From Halomonas halophila (lineage in GTDB: Bacteria > Pseudomonadota > Gammaproteobacteria > Pseudomonadales > Halomonadaceae): a stretch of 15,537 nt of DNA. Below, one piece after another: positions 6,451 through 14,886 of the stretch; position 1 is the first letter of the stretch, and the number at the start of each line of letters is the position of its first letter. The translations under genes were made by a program, and so were the position numbers. Location of the stretch: the NCBI GenBank assembly GCA_002433675.1, contig DJIP01000070.1:6185-21721 (forward strand), read 5' to 3'. Under the pieces are notes generated by a model, which was given only the letters and a program-made list of their open reading frames with translations, searched no databases and had not been told where the DNA came from.

Positions 6451-7446
6451 ATGAAAATGTCCCTGAAGCTGGCCCTGCCCCTGGCCATCGCCGCAGCCTC
6501 CATCTCCGGCCAGAGCCTGGCCGCCGACTACACCTTTTCCTTTGCCCATGTGTTGATTGAAGACACGCCCAACGGCAAGGCCGCCCTCGCCTTCAAGAAA
6601 GAGGTAGAGGAAAACTCCGATGGCCGTATCAGCATCAACGTCCTGCCCGCTGCACAGGTCGGTGGCGATGTCGAAATCATCGAACAGATTCAGATGGGTC
6701 TGGTGGATATCGGCATCCCCCCCACCGCCACCCTGGGCAACTTCGAACCCCGCCTGCAGATTCTTGACCTGCCTTTCCTGATCTCGACCTACGATGACAT
6801 GGAAGCGGTGCTTGATGGCGACGTGGGACGGGAAATCCTCGATACTCTCGAAGATGACGGCATGCATGCCTTCAACTTCTGGGGCGCAGGTTTTCGCCAT
6901 ATGAGCAACAACATTCGTGCCATCGAGTCCCCCGAAGACCTCGACGCCATTCGCATGCGCACCATGCAGGCCCCGATCATCATCTCGACCTACGAAAACT
7001 ATGGCGCAAACGCGACGGCGATGGCGTTCACCGAGGTCTACAACGGCTTGCAGCAAGGCGTGGTGGAAGGACAGGAAAACCCGCTGGCCAATATCTACAC
7101 CATGCGCTTCCATGAGGTGCAGGACTACCTGTCGCTGACCAGCCATGCCTACCACGCCTACGCCGCCGTCATGAACAAGGATGCCTGGGAATCCCTGCCC
7201 GAAGACCTCCAGCAGGTCATGCTGGAAGCCTTTGACAACGGTCGCGATGCCTCACGCCAGATGACCCTCGAGGACGAGGAAGTGATCATGTCCGAGATCA
7301 AGGACGAGATCGCCATCAACGAGATCAGCGATGAGGCTCGCCAGGCCTTTGTTGAAGCCAGCATGCCGGTACACGAGGACTACGAAGACGTGGTGACGCC
7401 GGAACTGCTGCACAAGGTCTATGACGTCGTCGGTATCGAATACTGA
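6451..7446 (+). CDS. dctP: TRAP transporter periplasmic solute-binding protein (DctP family)
   Basis: A 331-residue secreted binding protein that captures an organic acid and delivers it to the DctQM membrane complex. Residues 1-24 are a signal peptide (MKMSLK, then a hydrophobic stretch, cleavage near SLA-A). Family landmarks are the substrate-carboxylate arginine region DAIRMRTMQAP (165-175, R170 as the likely ligand) and MAFTEVYNGLQQGVVEGQEN (191-210). The conserved arginine implies a ligand with a carboxylate. The start at 6451, after AAGGAA at 6439-6444, is fixed by the signal peptide. The neighbouring asparaginase and amidohydrolase suggest an amide- or carbamoyl-bearing amino acid rather than a simple C4 acid, but the protein itself does not show the ligand. 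Confidence 0.95.
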   Translation: MKMSLKLALPLAIAAASISGQSLAADYTFSFAHVLIEDTPNGKAALAFKKEVEENSDGRISINVLPAAQVGGDVEIIEQIQMGLVDIGIPPTATLGNFEPRLQILDLPFLISTYDDMEAVLDGDVGREILDTLEDDGMHAFNFWGAGFRHMSNNIRAIESPEDLDAIRMRTMQAPIIISTYENYGANATAMAFTEVYNGLQQGVVEGQENPLANIYTMRFHEVQDYLSLTSHAYHAYAAVMNKDAWESLPEDLQQVMLEAFDNGRDASRQMTLEDEEVIMSEIKDEIAINEISDEARQAFVEASMPVHEDYEDVVTPELLHKVYDVVGIEY

Positions 7447-7459
7447 GAGAGAGCTCCCG

Positions 7460-7981
7460 ATGATCAAGACGCTGAATGCAGCGATTGATCGCCTGGAGAG
7501 CGTTTCGATGGTCGCGTTCATGTCGATCGCGACCGTCATTACTGCGGTTCAGGTGGTTTATCGTTATGGCTTCAACAGCTCACTGTTCTGGGCCGAGGAA
7601 GTTGTCATCTATTCCATCATCTGCATGAGCTTCGTCGGCGCCAGCATGGGAGTTCGACACGGCGCTCATATCTCGGTCGATGTGCTCAATGCCATCGCCT
7701 CGCCCAGGGTCAATCGCCTGTTGCATCTGGTCTCGGCGATACTCGGCATCATCTTCGCTGGATTCATGGTCTTCTACGGGTTCCAGCTATTCGGAAAGAC
7801 CATGGATCGCGGACAGCTGACGGCAGCCCTGAGACTGCCGATGGCATGGTTCTACCTGCCGATCGGTATCTCGGGAGTGCTGCTGATCATCCGCTACCTT
7901 GGACTCTTGCAGACGATGTGGTCGAGCCCCCCCATGAGCCACTCAGAACAACTCGCCGCAGAGGCAGACAAGCTCGTCTAA
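7460..7981 (+). CDS. dctQ: TRAP transporter small membrane subunit (DctQ family)
   Basis: A 173-residue inner-membrane protein with four hydrophobic helices (about 16-37, 47-65, 85-110 and 128-150). It carries the family's FWAEEVVIYS region and GVRHGAHISVDV motif. It forms the membrane complex with DctM and helps dock the binding protein. It starts 13 bases after the dctP stop, at ATG 7460, behind a GAGAGAG purine tract at 7446-7453; an earlier in-frame ATG at 7421 lies inside dctP and would add a non-hydrophobic extension. It belongs to the same operon as dctP and dctM. Confidence 0.92.
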   Translation: MIKTLNAAIDRLESVSMVAFMSIATVITAVQVVYRYGFNSSLFWAEEVVIYSIICMSFVGASMGVRHGAHISVDVLNAIASPRVNRLLHLVSAILGIIFAGFMVFYGFQLFGKTMDRGQLTAALRLPMAWFYLPIGISGVLLIIRYLGLLQTMWSSPPMSHSEQLAAEADKLV

Positions 7982-7994
7982 CCAGGAGACTCCC

Positions 7995-9269
7995 ATGATT
8001 ACGGCGCTTCTGCCAATCTTCTTCGCGGTGTTGTTGCTCGGTCTGCCGATATTCGCAGCCCTCTCACTCGCCGTCTTTGTCGCCATTGAGCTGTTCGGCT
8101 CGACCAGTGCGCTGATTGTTCCCATGCGCATGTTCACGGGCATGAACAACTTCTCGCTGATGGCAATCCCCTTCTTTATTCTTGCTGCCGAATTGATGCG
8201 TATCGGCGGGCTGTCCGACCGCCTGATCAACCTGGCCAAGGCACTGGTGGGTTGGGTTCCCGGAGGACTCGCGGCGGCCACGGTGCTGTCATGCCTGTTC
8301 TTTGGCTCCATCTCGGGTTCCAGTCCAGCCACCGTGGTGGCCATCGGCACCATCATGTTTCCCGCCCTGGTCGCGGCAGGCTACAACCGGCTCTTCGCCA
8401 TCGGCCTGATCGCAACAGCCGGCACCCTTGGCCCGATCGTGCCTCCCAGCATCGCCTTGATCATCTATGGTTCGGTGACCGGCACCTCGGTGGGCCAGCT
8501 CTTTGCGGCGGGGTTGCTGCCGGCCATCCTGATCGCCTCTCTGCTGATCGGCTACTGCATGGTCTACGCCAGCCTCAAGGGCTACGCGCGTGCGCCGATT
8601 CCCTCTCTGGGTGAGATCCTTCGCGCCTTCAAGGCGGCTGCCTGGGGCCTGGGACTCCCCTTTATTCTGCTGGGTGGCATCTACAGCGGCGTCTTTACTC
8701 CCACGGAGTCGGCCGCGGTGGCCTGCGTCTACGGTCTCTTCATCGGCATGGTCGTATATCGCACCATTGGTCCCCGGGAGCTGGTCGCCACCCTGAGAAG
8801 CTCTGGCTTGACCTCTGCGACCTTGCTGCTGATCACTGCCGGTGCCTCTGCCTTCTCATGGCTGCTGGCGATCACCGGTACGCCGACCCAGCTGGCCAGC
8901 CAGGTGCTGTCACTGACCGATGACCCCATTCAGGTCATGGCGCTGTTCAATGTGGTGATGATTGTCGCAGGCTTCTTCCTCGATAGTGCCTCGGCCATCA
9001 TCGTGCTGTCCCCGCTGCTTCAGCCCATCGCCGAACAGGTCGGCGTCGACCCGGTGCATTTTGGCGTGATCACCCTGATCAACTTCTCGGTGGGCATGAT
9101 CACTCCCCCGGTCGGGCTGAATCTGTTCGTCGCCATGTCCATCTCGAAGATGTCACTGCAGGAAGTGTTCAAGGCGTGTCTGCCCTTCATCGCCATGATG
9201 CTGCTGGCGTTGATCGTCATCAGCTATGTTCCCTGGTTCAGCACCTGGCTGCCCTCACTCATCTATTGA
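7995..9269 (+). CDS. dctM: TRAP transporter large permease subunit (DctM family)
   Basis: A 424-residue, roughly 12-helix permease, the channel-forming Na+-coupled part of the TRAP system. Signature stretches are the NNFSLMAIPFFILAAELM helix (51-68), GSISGSSPATVVAIG (104-118) and GTLGPIVPPSIALIIYG (143-159), with a matching second half containing FLDSASAIIVLSPLLQP (about 314-330) and GMITPPVGLNLFV. The start follows AGGAG with normal spacing, 13 bases after dctQ ends. The P-Q-M order is the usual arrangement. Na+ coupling suits a salt-tolerant host, but specificity comes from the DctP partner. Confidence 0.95.
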   Translation: MITALLPIFFAVLLLGLPIFAALSLAVFVAIELFGSTSALIVPMRMFTGMNNFSLMAIPFFILAAELMRIGGLSDRLINLAKALVGWVPGGLAAATVLSCLFFGSISGSSPATVVAIGTIMFPALVAAGYNRLFAIGLIATAGTLGPIVPPSIALIIYGSVTGTSVGQLFAAGLLPAILIASLLIGYCMVYASLKGYARAPIPSLGEILRAFKAAAWGLGLPFILLGGIYSGVFTPTESAAVACVYGLFIGMVVYRTIGPRELVATLRSSGLTSATLLLITAGASAFSWLLAITGTPTQLASQVLSLTDDPIQVMALFNVVMIVAGFFLDSASAIIVLSPLLQPIAEQVGVDPVHFGVITLINFSVGMITPPVGLNLFVAMSISKMSLQEVFKACLPFIAMMLLALIVISYVPWFSTWLPSLIY

Positions 9270-9279
9270 GACAAGCACC

Positions 9280-10536
9280 ATGCAACAGCACAGTACATTG
9301 GGGCGAGAGGTCGATATCGATCGCTTCTGGCAGGACGTTCAGACCCAGGCACGCATCGGCGCCCTGCCCGAAGGCGGCCTCGGCCGCCTGGCGCTGGACA
9401 AAAGCGACATCGAGGCGCGCCTGTGGCTGATGCAAGAGGCAGCCTCCCTCGGCGCGAGCGCCTTCCACGACCCCATCGGCAATCTCTATCTGCGCCGAGA
9501 GGGACGCACTCCGGAGCTTCCCCCGCTGTTGATCGGCAGCCATATGGACAGTCAGCCCAAAGGCGGGTTCTACGACGGGGCGCTGGGCGTCATCGCCGGC
9601 CTCGCCGTGCTGCGCACCCTGCACGAACAGGACATCACGCTTGAGCGTCCTGTCGAGGTGGTGAGCTGGACCAACGAGGAAGGCGCCCGTTTCGCCCCCG
9701 GCACTCCGGGGTCTGCGTGGTTCGCGGGGGCTAGAGACATTGCAGCGATCATGGCGTCACACGATGATGCCGGGGTGTCCTTCGAACAAGCTTTGGCCCC
9801 TTGTCTAGAGGCCATGGACGCCAAGGGTTCGATCAAGCGCGAAACCCCCTTTCGACCCTCCGCCTACCTGGAGCTGCATATCGAGCAAGGCCCCGTTCTG
9901 GATGCAGGCCAACTCCCCGCCTGTGTGGTCGGTGGCATTCAAGGCGTCAACTGGTATCGCGTTCACCTCCAGGGACGTGCCAACCACGCCGGCACAACCC
10001 CCATGGACATGAGACAAGACGCAGTAATGGGGGCACATGCCCTGATCAGGGAGCTGGAGGACTGCGTCAACCGACAGGACTCGCAGGTACGTTTCACCAT
10101 CGGCAAGTTCAGCGTGGCACCAGACTCGATCAATACCATCGCCGACGACGTCAGCTTCACGGTCGACCTGCGCCACCCCGACGCCTCGGTACTGGCGGCC
10201 ATCGACAACGATTTTGCCGCCCTGGCAGCGACTCGCTGGCGGGGCTGTCAGGCCAGGCTCGAACGCTTGTCCTCGATCGCACCGGTCAGCTTCGATCCAA
10301 ACATCCTTGAATCGCTCGAGCAGAATCTTGAGAGGTACGGCACCAAGGCACCCCGGCTGGTATCCGGCGCCTTTCATGACGCCATCCACCTGGCTAATCT
10401 GTGCCCGTCGGCGATGCTGTTCGTCGCCTGTCGGGACGGCATCAGTCATCACCCGGACGAACATGCCGAAAAGGACGATGCCGCAGTGGCCGTTCGAGCC
10501 CTGACCGACACCGTCCTGGAGCTTGCCCAAGGTTAA
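9280..10536 (+). CDS. Zn-dependent M20-family amidohydrolase (N-carbamoyl-L-amino-acid hydrolase/allantoate amidohydrolase type)
   Basis: A 418-residue cytoplasmic metalloenzyme. Relatives cleave N-carbamoyl-amino acids, ureidopropionate or allantoate. Probable di-metal ligands are H88 (GSHMDS, 86-91), bridging D99 (FYDGALGV), E134 with general base E133 (TNEEGARF, 131-138), H200 (LELHIEQG, 197-204) and H390 (GISHHPDE, 387-394). The lid/dimerisation domain carries GRANHAGTTPMDMRQDA (232-248). It starts 10 bases after dctM; the ribosome site is weak (GAG overlapping the dctM stop), suggesting translational coupling. No ring-opening hydantoinase is present in the window, so its substrate should enter as the linear N-carbamoyl or similar form through the TRAP system. 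Family identity is firm; the exact substrate is inferred only from neighbours. Confidence 0.9.
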   Translation: MQQHSTLGREVDIDRFWQDVQTQARIGALPEGGLGRLALDKSDIEARLWLMQEAASLGASAFHDPIGNLYLRREGRTPELPPLLIGSHMDSQPKGGFYDGALGVIAGLAVLRTLHEQDITLERPVEVVSWTNEEGARFAPGTPGSAWFAGARDIAAIMASHDDAGVSFEQALAPCLEAMDAKGSIKRETPFRPSAYLELHIEQGPVLDAGQLPACVVGGIQGVNWYRVHLQGRANHAGTTPMDMRQDAVMGAHALIRELEDCVNRQDSQVRFTIGKFSVAPDSINTIADDVSFTVDLRHPDASVLAAIDNDFAALAATRWRGCQARLERLSSIAPVSFDPNILESLEQNLERYGTKAPRLVSGAFHDAIHLANLCPSAMLFVACRDGISHHPDEHAEKDDAAVAVRALTDTVLELAQG

Positions 10537-10574
10537 ACACGATTGGCCAGGGCACTCTTGTTCGTGGCAACGGG

Positions 10575-11381
10575 CTAGTCCAGGCGCTCGAGCACCTCTT
10601 CCATGGCCTCGACCAGGCGACGACAGCGAGTGTCGTCCATGGCGTGGGCATGGGGAGACGAGAAGCCCTTGCCGTCGTTGTCGTAGTACTGGCCACCGGC
10701 GTTGTCGAACTCCTCGGACAGCGCCGCCCGGACCAGGATGTCGACACCGATGGACAGGTCGTTGCCGGCCACGCCGAATCCTTCCTTGACCATCTTGCTG
10801 GCCAGCAAGGAGCCGGGGTTGACCGCCACCACCATGGGATCACCGGCACTGGATCTGGCGGCCAGATCGCGGGTCCACATGATCAGCGCCAGCTTGCTCT
10901 GGGCGTAGGCGTCAAAGTCACCGTCGGCGTCGGCAGTGCCGGCGAGCGCCGCCAGCGACACCGGCGCCTGGGCGGCAGAAGCCAGATTGACCACGCGCCC
11001 CTCGTCACCGAGCAAAGACGCCAGGCGCCGCGTCAGCACATAGGGTGCCAGGGTATTGACCGCAAAGCGCACATCGAGGGCGTCTTCGGTGCGGGTGTTC
11101 GGGGTGCGGTAGACACCGGCGTTGTTGATCAGCACATCGATGCGCTCATCGCTCTGCTCGATCTCCACCGCCAGTGCCGCCGCCTCGGCCAGGCGCGACA
11201 GGTCGGCGACATGCCCGGCGGGCACCTCGCCTTGCGAGACCGCTGCCAACTGCTCACGGGCCGCCGCGAGCTTGTCCGGGTTGCGTCCATGCAGGATGAC
11301 GCGATGGCCCTGGCGCGCCAGTTCGCTGGCGGTGGCAAGGCCAATCCCATCGGTGGACCCGGTGATCAAAATCGTCTTCAT
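10575..11381 (-). CDS. Short-chain dehydrogenase/reductase (SDR)
   Basis: A 268-residue NAD(P)-dependent oxidoreductase. The cofactor motif TGSTDGIG is at 7-14, NNAG at 86-89, N109, catalytic S135 in VNLASAAQ, and Y159/K163 in YAQSK. The gap between S135 and Y159 is 24 residues, longer than the 12-13 of classical SDRs. Such an insertion is common in the retinol-dehydrogenase/protochlorophyllide-reductase-like branch, which the HGRN motif at 31-34 (an NADP-preferring pattern) also supports. A clear AGGAGA ribosome site precedes the ATG at 11381. The gene converges on the amidohydrolase (38-base gap) and is separated from the YjiH gene by a terminator, so it is probably transcribed alone. Its substrate is not evident. 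In the 11382-11595 gap I see no convincing promoter. Confidence 0.88.
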   Translation of the reverse strand: MKTILITGSTDGIGLATASELARQGHRVILHGRNPDKLAAAREQLAAVSQGEVPAGHVADLSRLAEAAALAVEIEQSDERIDVLINNAGVYRTPNTRTEDALDVRFAVNTLAPYVLTRRLASLLGDEGRVVNLASAAQAPVSLAALAGTADADGDFDAYAQSKLALIMWTRDLAARSSAGDPMVVAVNPGSLLASKMVKEGFGVAGNDLSIGVDILVRAALSEEFDNAGGQYYDNDGKGFSSPHAHAMDDTRCRRLVEAMEEVLERLD

Positions 11382-11595
11382 GGCAATCTCCTGGCGGCGC
11401 CGGCAACCAAATAACGGCTCGGCGACATGTTTTCCCTCATCCTAGTGCAGCCCGACACCGACGATAAGCCGGCAAGCGGCGCAATCAGTTTTCGGTTTTT
11501 TCAACAAGCCATCGCCGGCACCCATTCCGCAGCCGCTGCCATCGGCATTCCATGTTCTTCCCGACACCCCGGCAACGCCTCAAGTCCGGCACATG

Positions 11596-11629
11596 AAAAA
11601 AGGCGCTGCCGACGGAGGACGGTAGCGCC
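11596..11629 (-). terminator. Intrinsic terminator of the ACAD-etf-yjiH transcript
   Basis: On the minus strand, GGCGCTACCG pairs with CGGCAGCGCC (9 of 10) and is followed by six Ts (11601-11596). It lies 24 bases beyond the YjiH stop codon and is the cleanest rho-independent terminator in the window, closing the minus-strand operon. Confidence 0.85.
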
Positions 11630-11653
11630 AATGGGCGATGCAAAGAGGCTAGG

Positions 11654-13021
11654 CTAAAAAAGCAGGTGGGTCGCCAGCGCCACCATGGGCAGGGCCACCA
11701 GCGTGCGTAGCAGGAACACCACGACCAGGTCACGCACCGTCAGCGGGATGTCCGACTCCAGCATGGCGTTGGCGCTCTCGGTGAAGAAGATGATCTGCAC
11801 CGACGACAGGGTGCACACGAAGAACACCGCCATGGGGTCGACGTCGGCGCCGGAGATGATGATCGCCGGCAGCGCGATTTCGGCGATCGATACCAGCACG
11901 GTGGGGGCGATGGCAGCGGCATCCGGCAGCTGAAGCGCGGAGATCAAGGGCTCGACCAGCACACCCAGGTAGTCGAATACCGGGGTGTAGGTCGCCAGCA
12001 GCAGCGCCAGAGTGGCGATGGCCACCACGTAGGCGACAATCTTCTGGGCAAAGGTGATGGCCTCCCAGAAGCCCTTGTAGAACACATCGAGACGGGTCTG
12101 GGAGGCGCGCTCGGCGGCGGCGCCACAGGCCCGGGCCAGGATATGTCCATCATTGGAGATCTCGAGATCCTGGGCCGTCTGGGTGTTGCCCTGATGATAG
12201 ACATCGAGCTTGCGCGACAGCGGCGGAATCCTGACCATCAGTGCTGCCAGGGTAAAGTTGATGATGAAGGAAACGATGATCATGTGCGGCAGGTAGGCCA
12301 TGATGCCGCCGATGGACGCCAGCAGGGCGAAGAAGCCCAGGCTGCAGATGCTGAAGTTGGTGGCAATACTGGCCGACTCCCGCTGGGTGTAGTGGCCTTC
12401 CAGATAGAGCTTGTTGGTGATGAAGATACCCACCGCCGGGGCGGCAACAAAAGAGGCTACCGCGTCCACCGCCGACTTGCCCGGCAGGCGATAAAGCGGG
12501 CGCATCAAGGGCTCCATCAGGGTGCCGACAAATTCCAGGAAGCCGAACTCGGTCAGAAACAGCACAAACAGGCCGGCGATGGCCACGGTCAGAAAGACGC
12601 TGCCCCCCAGATACAGCGCCAGCCCTCCGACATCCTTGTGCAGCAGCCAGTCGGGGCCAATCTGGAACACCAGCATGAAGGTGAACACCGCCGCCAACAG
12701 GAAGGTCAGCCCGGTCATCGTGCCGTCCTTCTCATGGTAGGCGGCGACGGCTCGGCGCCATGGAGACGACGCCCCCGAGGAAGCCACCAGGCGTGACAGC
12801 AGCCAGGTCACACACAGCAAGGCAACAAGGCCGAGAGTCACGTACTCGAGGGCCCCGCCGAGCGCTGTCTTCAGGTAGTCGATGATGATCACCAGCGGAA
12901 TCTTCAGCTCGCCGTCCGCCGTCGGGAAGGGAAAAAAGAAGAAGCAAAGACCGATCAGACTACCGACCACTGAGGTCAGGCCAGCGCTGCGTGGAGGGGC
13001 TGCCACCTTGGGATTGTTCAT
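11654..13021 (-). CDS. yjiH: YjiH-family membrane protein (nucleoside-recognition/GATE-like domain)
   Basis: A 455-residue polytopic inner-membrane protein with about 10-11 hydrophobic helices. The conserved YjiH parts include SAVDAVASFVAAPAVGIFITNKLY (from 183), TQRESASIATNFSICSLGF (212-230) and ALPAIIISGADVDPMAVFF (383-401). The family is related to Gate/nucleoside-recognition proteins of spore maturation and transporters; its physiological role is not settled. ATG at 13021 is chosen over the upstream in-frame start at 13099 because GGAG lies 7 bases before it and the hydrophobic core begins soon after. It lies 130 bases downstream of etfA on the same strand, so it may be read from the etf transcript and carry a substrate for that pathway; this is inference. 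Confidence 0.82.
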   Translation of the reverse strand: MNNPKVAAPPRSAGLTSVVGSLIGLCFFFFPFPTADGELKIPLVIIIDYLKTALGGALEYVTLGLVALLCVTWLLSRLVASSGASSPWRRAVAAYHEKDGTMTGLTFLLAAVFTFMLVFQIGPDWLLHKDVGGLALYLGGSVFLTVAIAGLFVLFLTEFGFLEFVGTLMEPLMRPLYRLPGKSAVDAVASFVAAPAVGIFITNKLYLEGHYTQRESASIATNFSICSLGFFALLASIGGIMAYLPHMIIVSFIINFTLAALMVRIPPLSRKLDVYHQGNTQTAQDLEISNDGHILARACGAAAERASQTRLDVFYKGFWEAITFAQKIVAYVVAIATLALLLATYTPVFDYLGVLVEPLISALQLPDAAAIAPTVLVSIAEIALPAIIISGADVDPMAVFFVCTLSSVQIIFFTESANAMLESDIPLTVRDLVVVFLLRTLVALPMVALATHLLF

Positions 13022-13055
13022 GTTGTGTCTCCAGTGAGGCTTGCAATGAGCATCG

Positions 13056-13106
13056 CCCGCTGGGACGACGCTCGTTGGTGCCGGCGCCGTCATCGACACC
13101 AGCGGG
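13056..13106 (-). other. Nested inverted repeat between etfA and yjiH
   Basis: CCCGCTGG (13056-13063) pairs with CCAGCGGG (13099-13106). Inside it GACGACG (13064-13070) can pair with CGTCATC (13088-13094, one mismatch), leaving a GC-rich loop. The structure sits in the 130-base intercistronic gap, 35 bases upstream of the yjiH start. With no T-run it is unlikely to be a strong terminator; an mRNA-processing or stability element is more likely. The rest of the gap shows nothing I can name. Confidence 0.35.
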
Positions 13107-13151
13107 ATGGGGGATACTCAGGGACGAATGGCCAGTGCCGTAGCGCACCAA

Positions 13152-14114
13152 TCAGCGATCGGCCAGCGCCCGTTCGAGCTCGGGCAGTGCCTGAAAAAGG
13201 TCGGCGACCAGACCGTAGTCGGCGACCTGAAAGATCGGCGCCTCCTCATCCTTGTTGATGGCGACGATGACCTTCGAGTCCTTCATCCCCGCCAGGTGCT
13301 GAATGGCGCCGCTGATACCCACCGCGATGTACAGCTCCGGCGCGACCACCTTGCCGGTCTGTCCCACCTGCAGGTCGTTGGCCACAAAGCCTGCGTCCAC
13401 CGCGGCTCGCGATGCCCCGATGGCGCCGCCAAGGGAATCGGCGATGCCTTCGAGCAGAGCAAAGTTGTCACCGCTGCCCATGCCGCGACCACCGGAGATG
13501 ACCACCCTGGCGGCCGAGAGCTCCGGGCGTTCGCTCACCGCCCGAGTCTCGCCGACAAAGTGCGAGTGCTCATTGACGATGGCAATATCGACGGCCTCGA
13601 TGGGGGCTGCGCTTGACGCCTGGACCTCCGCATCGAAGGCGGTGACCCGCACGGTGATAACCTTGATGGGGTCCAGGCTCTGAACCGTGGCGATGGCGTT
13701 GCCGGCGTAGATCGGCCGTTTGAAGGTATCGGCGGACTCGATCGCGATGACCTCGGAGAGCTGGGCAACACCCGCAAGCGCCGCCACCCGTGGCAGCAGG
13801 TTCTTGCCGCTGGTCGATGCCGCCGCCAGCACGTGGGTGTAGTCGCGGGCCAGGCTCGCCACCAGATCTCCCATGGGCTCGGCCAGTTGATGGGCAAGAC
13901 TCGCCTGATCCGCCACCCGCACTTGGCTCACGCCCTCAAGCCTTGCCGCTGCCTCGGCGATGCCCGCAACGCCCTCGCCTGCCACCAGCACATCGATATC
14001 GACGTCGCTTGGGTCCGGCGCTGTCTGCGCGATCTGCCGGGCGGCGGCGACGACCCGCGCGGTGGCCTCGCCGAGCTGTCCGTGATGGTGTTCCCCCACA
14101 ACCAGAATGTTCAT
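13152..14114 (-). CDS. etfA: Electron transfer flavoprotein alpha subunit
   Basis: A 320-residue FAD-binding subunit of ETF, which takes electrons from acyl-CoA and related dehydrogenases and passes them to ETF:ubiquinone oxidoreductase. The C-terminal FAD domain has GGRGMGS (208-214), [11 protein letters not shown] (233-243), QVGQTGK (249-255), GISGAIQH (266-273) and [15 protein letters not shown] (287-301), all as expected. The start ATG overlaps the etfB stop by four bases (ATGA), and AAGGTGAT precedes it inside etfB, so translation is coupled. Length and motifs are complete. Confidence 0.97.
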   Translation of the reverse strand: MNILVVGEHHHGQLGEATARVVAAARQIAQTAPDPSDVDIDVLVAGEGVAGIAEAAARLEGVSQVRVADQASLAHQLAEPMGDLVASLARDYTHVLAAASTSGKNLLPRVAALAGVAQLSEVIAIESADTFKRPIYAGNAIATVQSLDPIKVITVRVTAFDAEVQASSAAPIEAVDIAIVNEHSHFVGETRAVSERPELSAARVVISGGRGMGSGDNFALLEGIADSLGGAIGASRAAVDAGFVANDLQVGQTGKVVAPELYIAVGISGAIQHLAGMKDSKVIVAINKDEEAPIFQVADYGLVADLFQALPELERALADR

Positions 14115-14863
14115 GCGATCACCTTGGCGTCGTTCTTGAGCTTGTCCACGAGTTCGGCCACCGAGGCCACCTTGATGCCTCCCTGCCGCTCGGGCGGTGG
14201 CTCCACCGCCTTGAGCCTCAGCCGAGGGCTGACGTCGACGCTCAAGGCGTCAGGCGTGGTGACGGCCAGGGGCTTTTTCTTGGCCTTCATGATGTCCGGC
14301 AGCTTGGCGTAGCGAGGCTCGTTGAGGCGCAGGTCGGTGGTGACCACCGCCGGCAGCGCCAGCGCCAGGGTCTCGAGGCCGCCGTCGATCTCGCGGGTGA
14401 CCTTGATCTGGCCCTGCTCCACCTCCAGGGCGGAAGCGAAGGTGCCCTGGGGCATGCCACCGAGGGCGGCCAGCATCTGGCCGGTCTGATTGTTGTCACT
14501 GTCGATGGCCTGCTTGCCGAGCAGCACCAGGTCCGGCTGTTCCTGCTCGACGACTGCCCTGAGCAGGCGTGCCACCGCCAGCGATTCCAGCGCGACTTCG
14601 GTGTCGATGTGCAGAGCGCGATCGGCGCCGAGGGCCAGCGCCGTGCGCAACTGTTCCTGCACCGCCTTCGGCCCGGCGCTGACCACCAGCACCTCGCTGG
14701 CGACACCGGCCTCCTTGAGGCGAACCGCTTGCTCCACGGCGATTTCACAGAACGGGTTAAGGGCCATCTTGACGTTGGTGAGGTCCACGTCGGAGTGGTC
14801 CGGCTTGACCCGGATCTTGACGTTGTGATCGATGACGCGCTTGACCGCGACAAGGATTTTCAT
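14111..14863 (-). CDS. etfB: Electron transfer flavoprotein beta subunit
   Basis: A 250-residue partner of EtfA that binds AMP and carries the loop that docks dehydrogenases. Visible features are KRVID (8-12), [11 protein letters not shown] (36-46), the nucleotide-binding [14 protein letters not shown] (116-129) and the beta-subunit signature [20 protein letters not shown] (155-174). The dehydrogenase-recognition region [15 protein letters not shown] (184-198) is intact. AGGAGAT lies just before the ATG at 14863, and the gene follows the acyl-CoA dehydrogenase by 23 bases. This is standard housekeeping-type ETF. Confidence 0.97.
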   Translation of the reverse strand: MKILVAVKRVIDHNVKIRVKPDHSDVDLTNVKMALNPFCEIAVEQAVRLKEAGVASEVLVVSAGPKAVQEQLRTALALGADRALHIDTEVALESLAVARLLRAVVEQEQPDLVLLGKQAIDSDNNQTGQMLAALGGMPQGTFASALEVEQGQIKVTREIDGGLETLALALPAVVTTDLRLNEPRYAKLPDIMKAKKKPLAVTTPDALSVDVSPRLRLKAVEPPPERQGGIKVASVAELVDKLKNDAKVIA

Positions 14864-14886
14864 GGGCTATCTCCTGTGCTGGGCGA

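Noticed and set aside
6166..7155. Minus-strand 329-residue open frame opposite the asparaginase end and dctP
   Set aside because: It spans two unrelated genes on the other strand, one with a clear signal peptide; no recognisable motif.
12143..12796. Plus-strand 217-residue open frame opposite yjiH
   Set aside because: Antisense to a polytopic membrane protein, giving the expected polar Gln/His/Asp-rich shadow.
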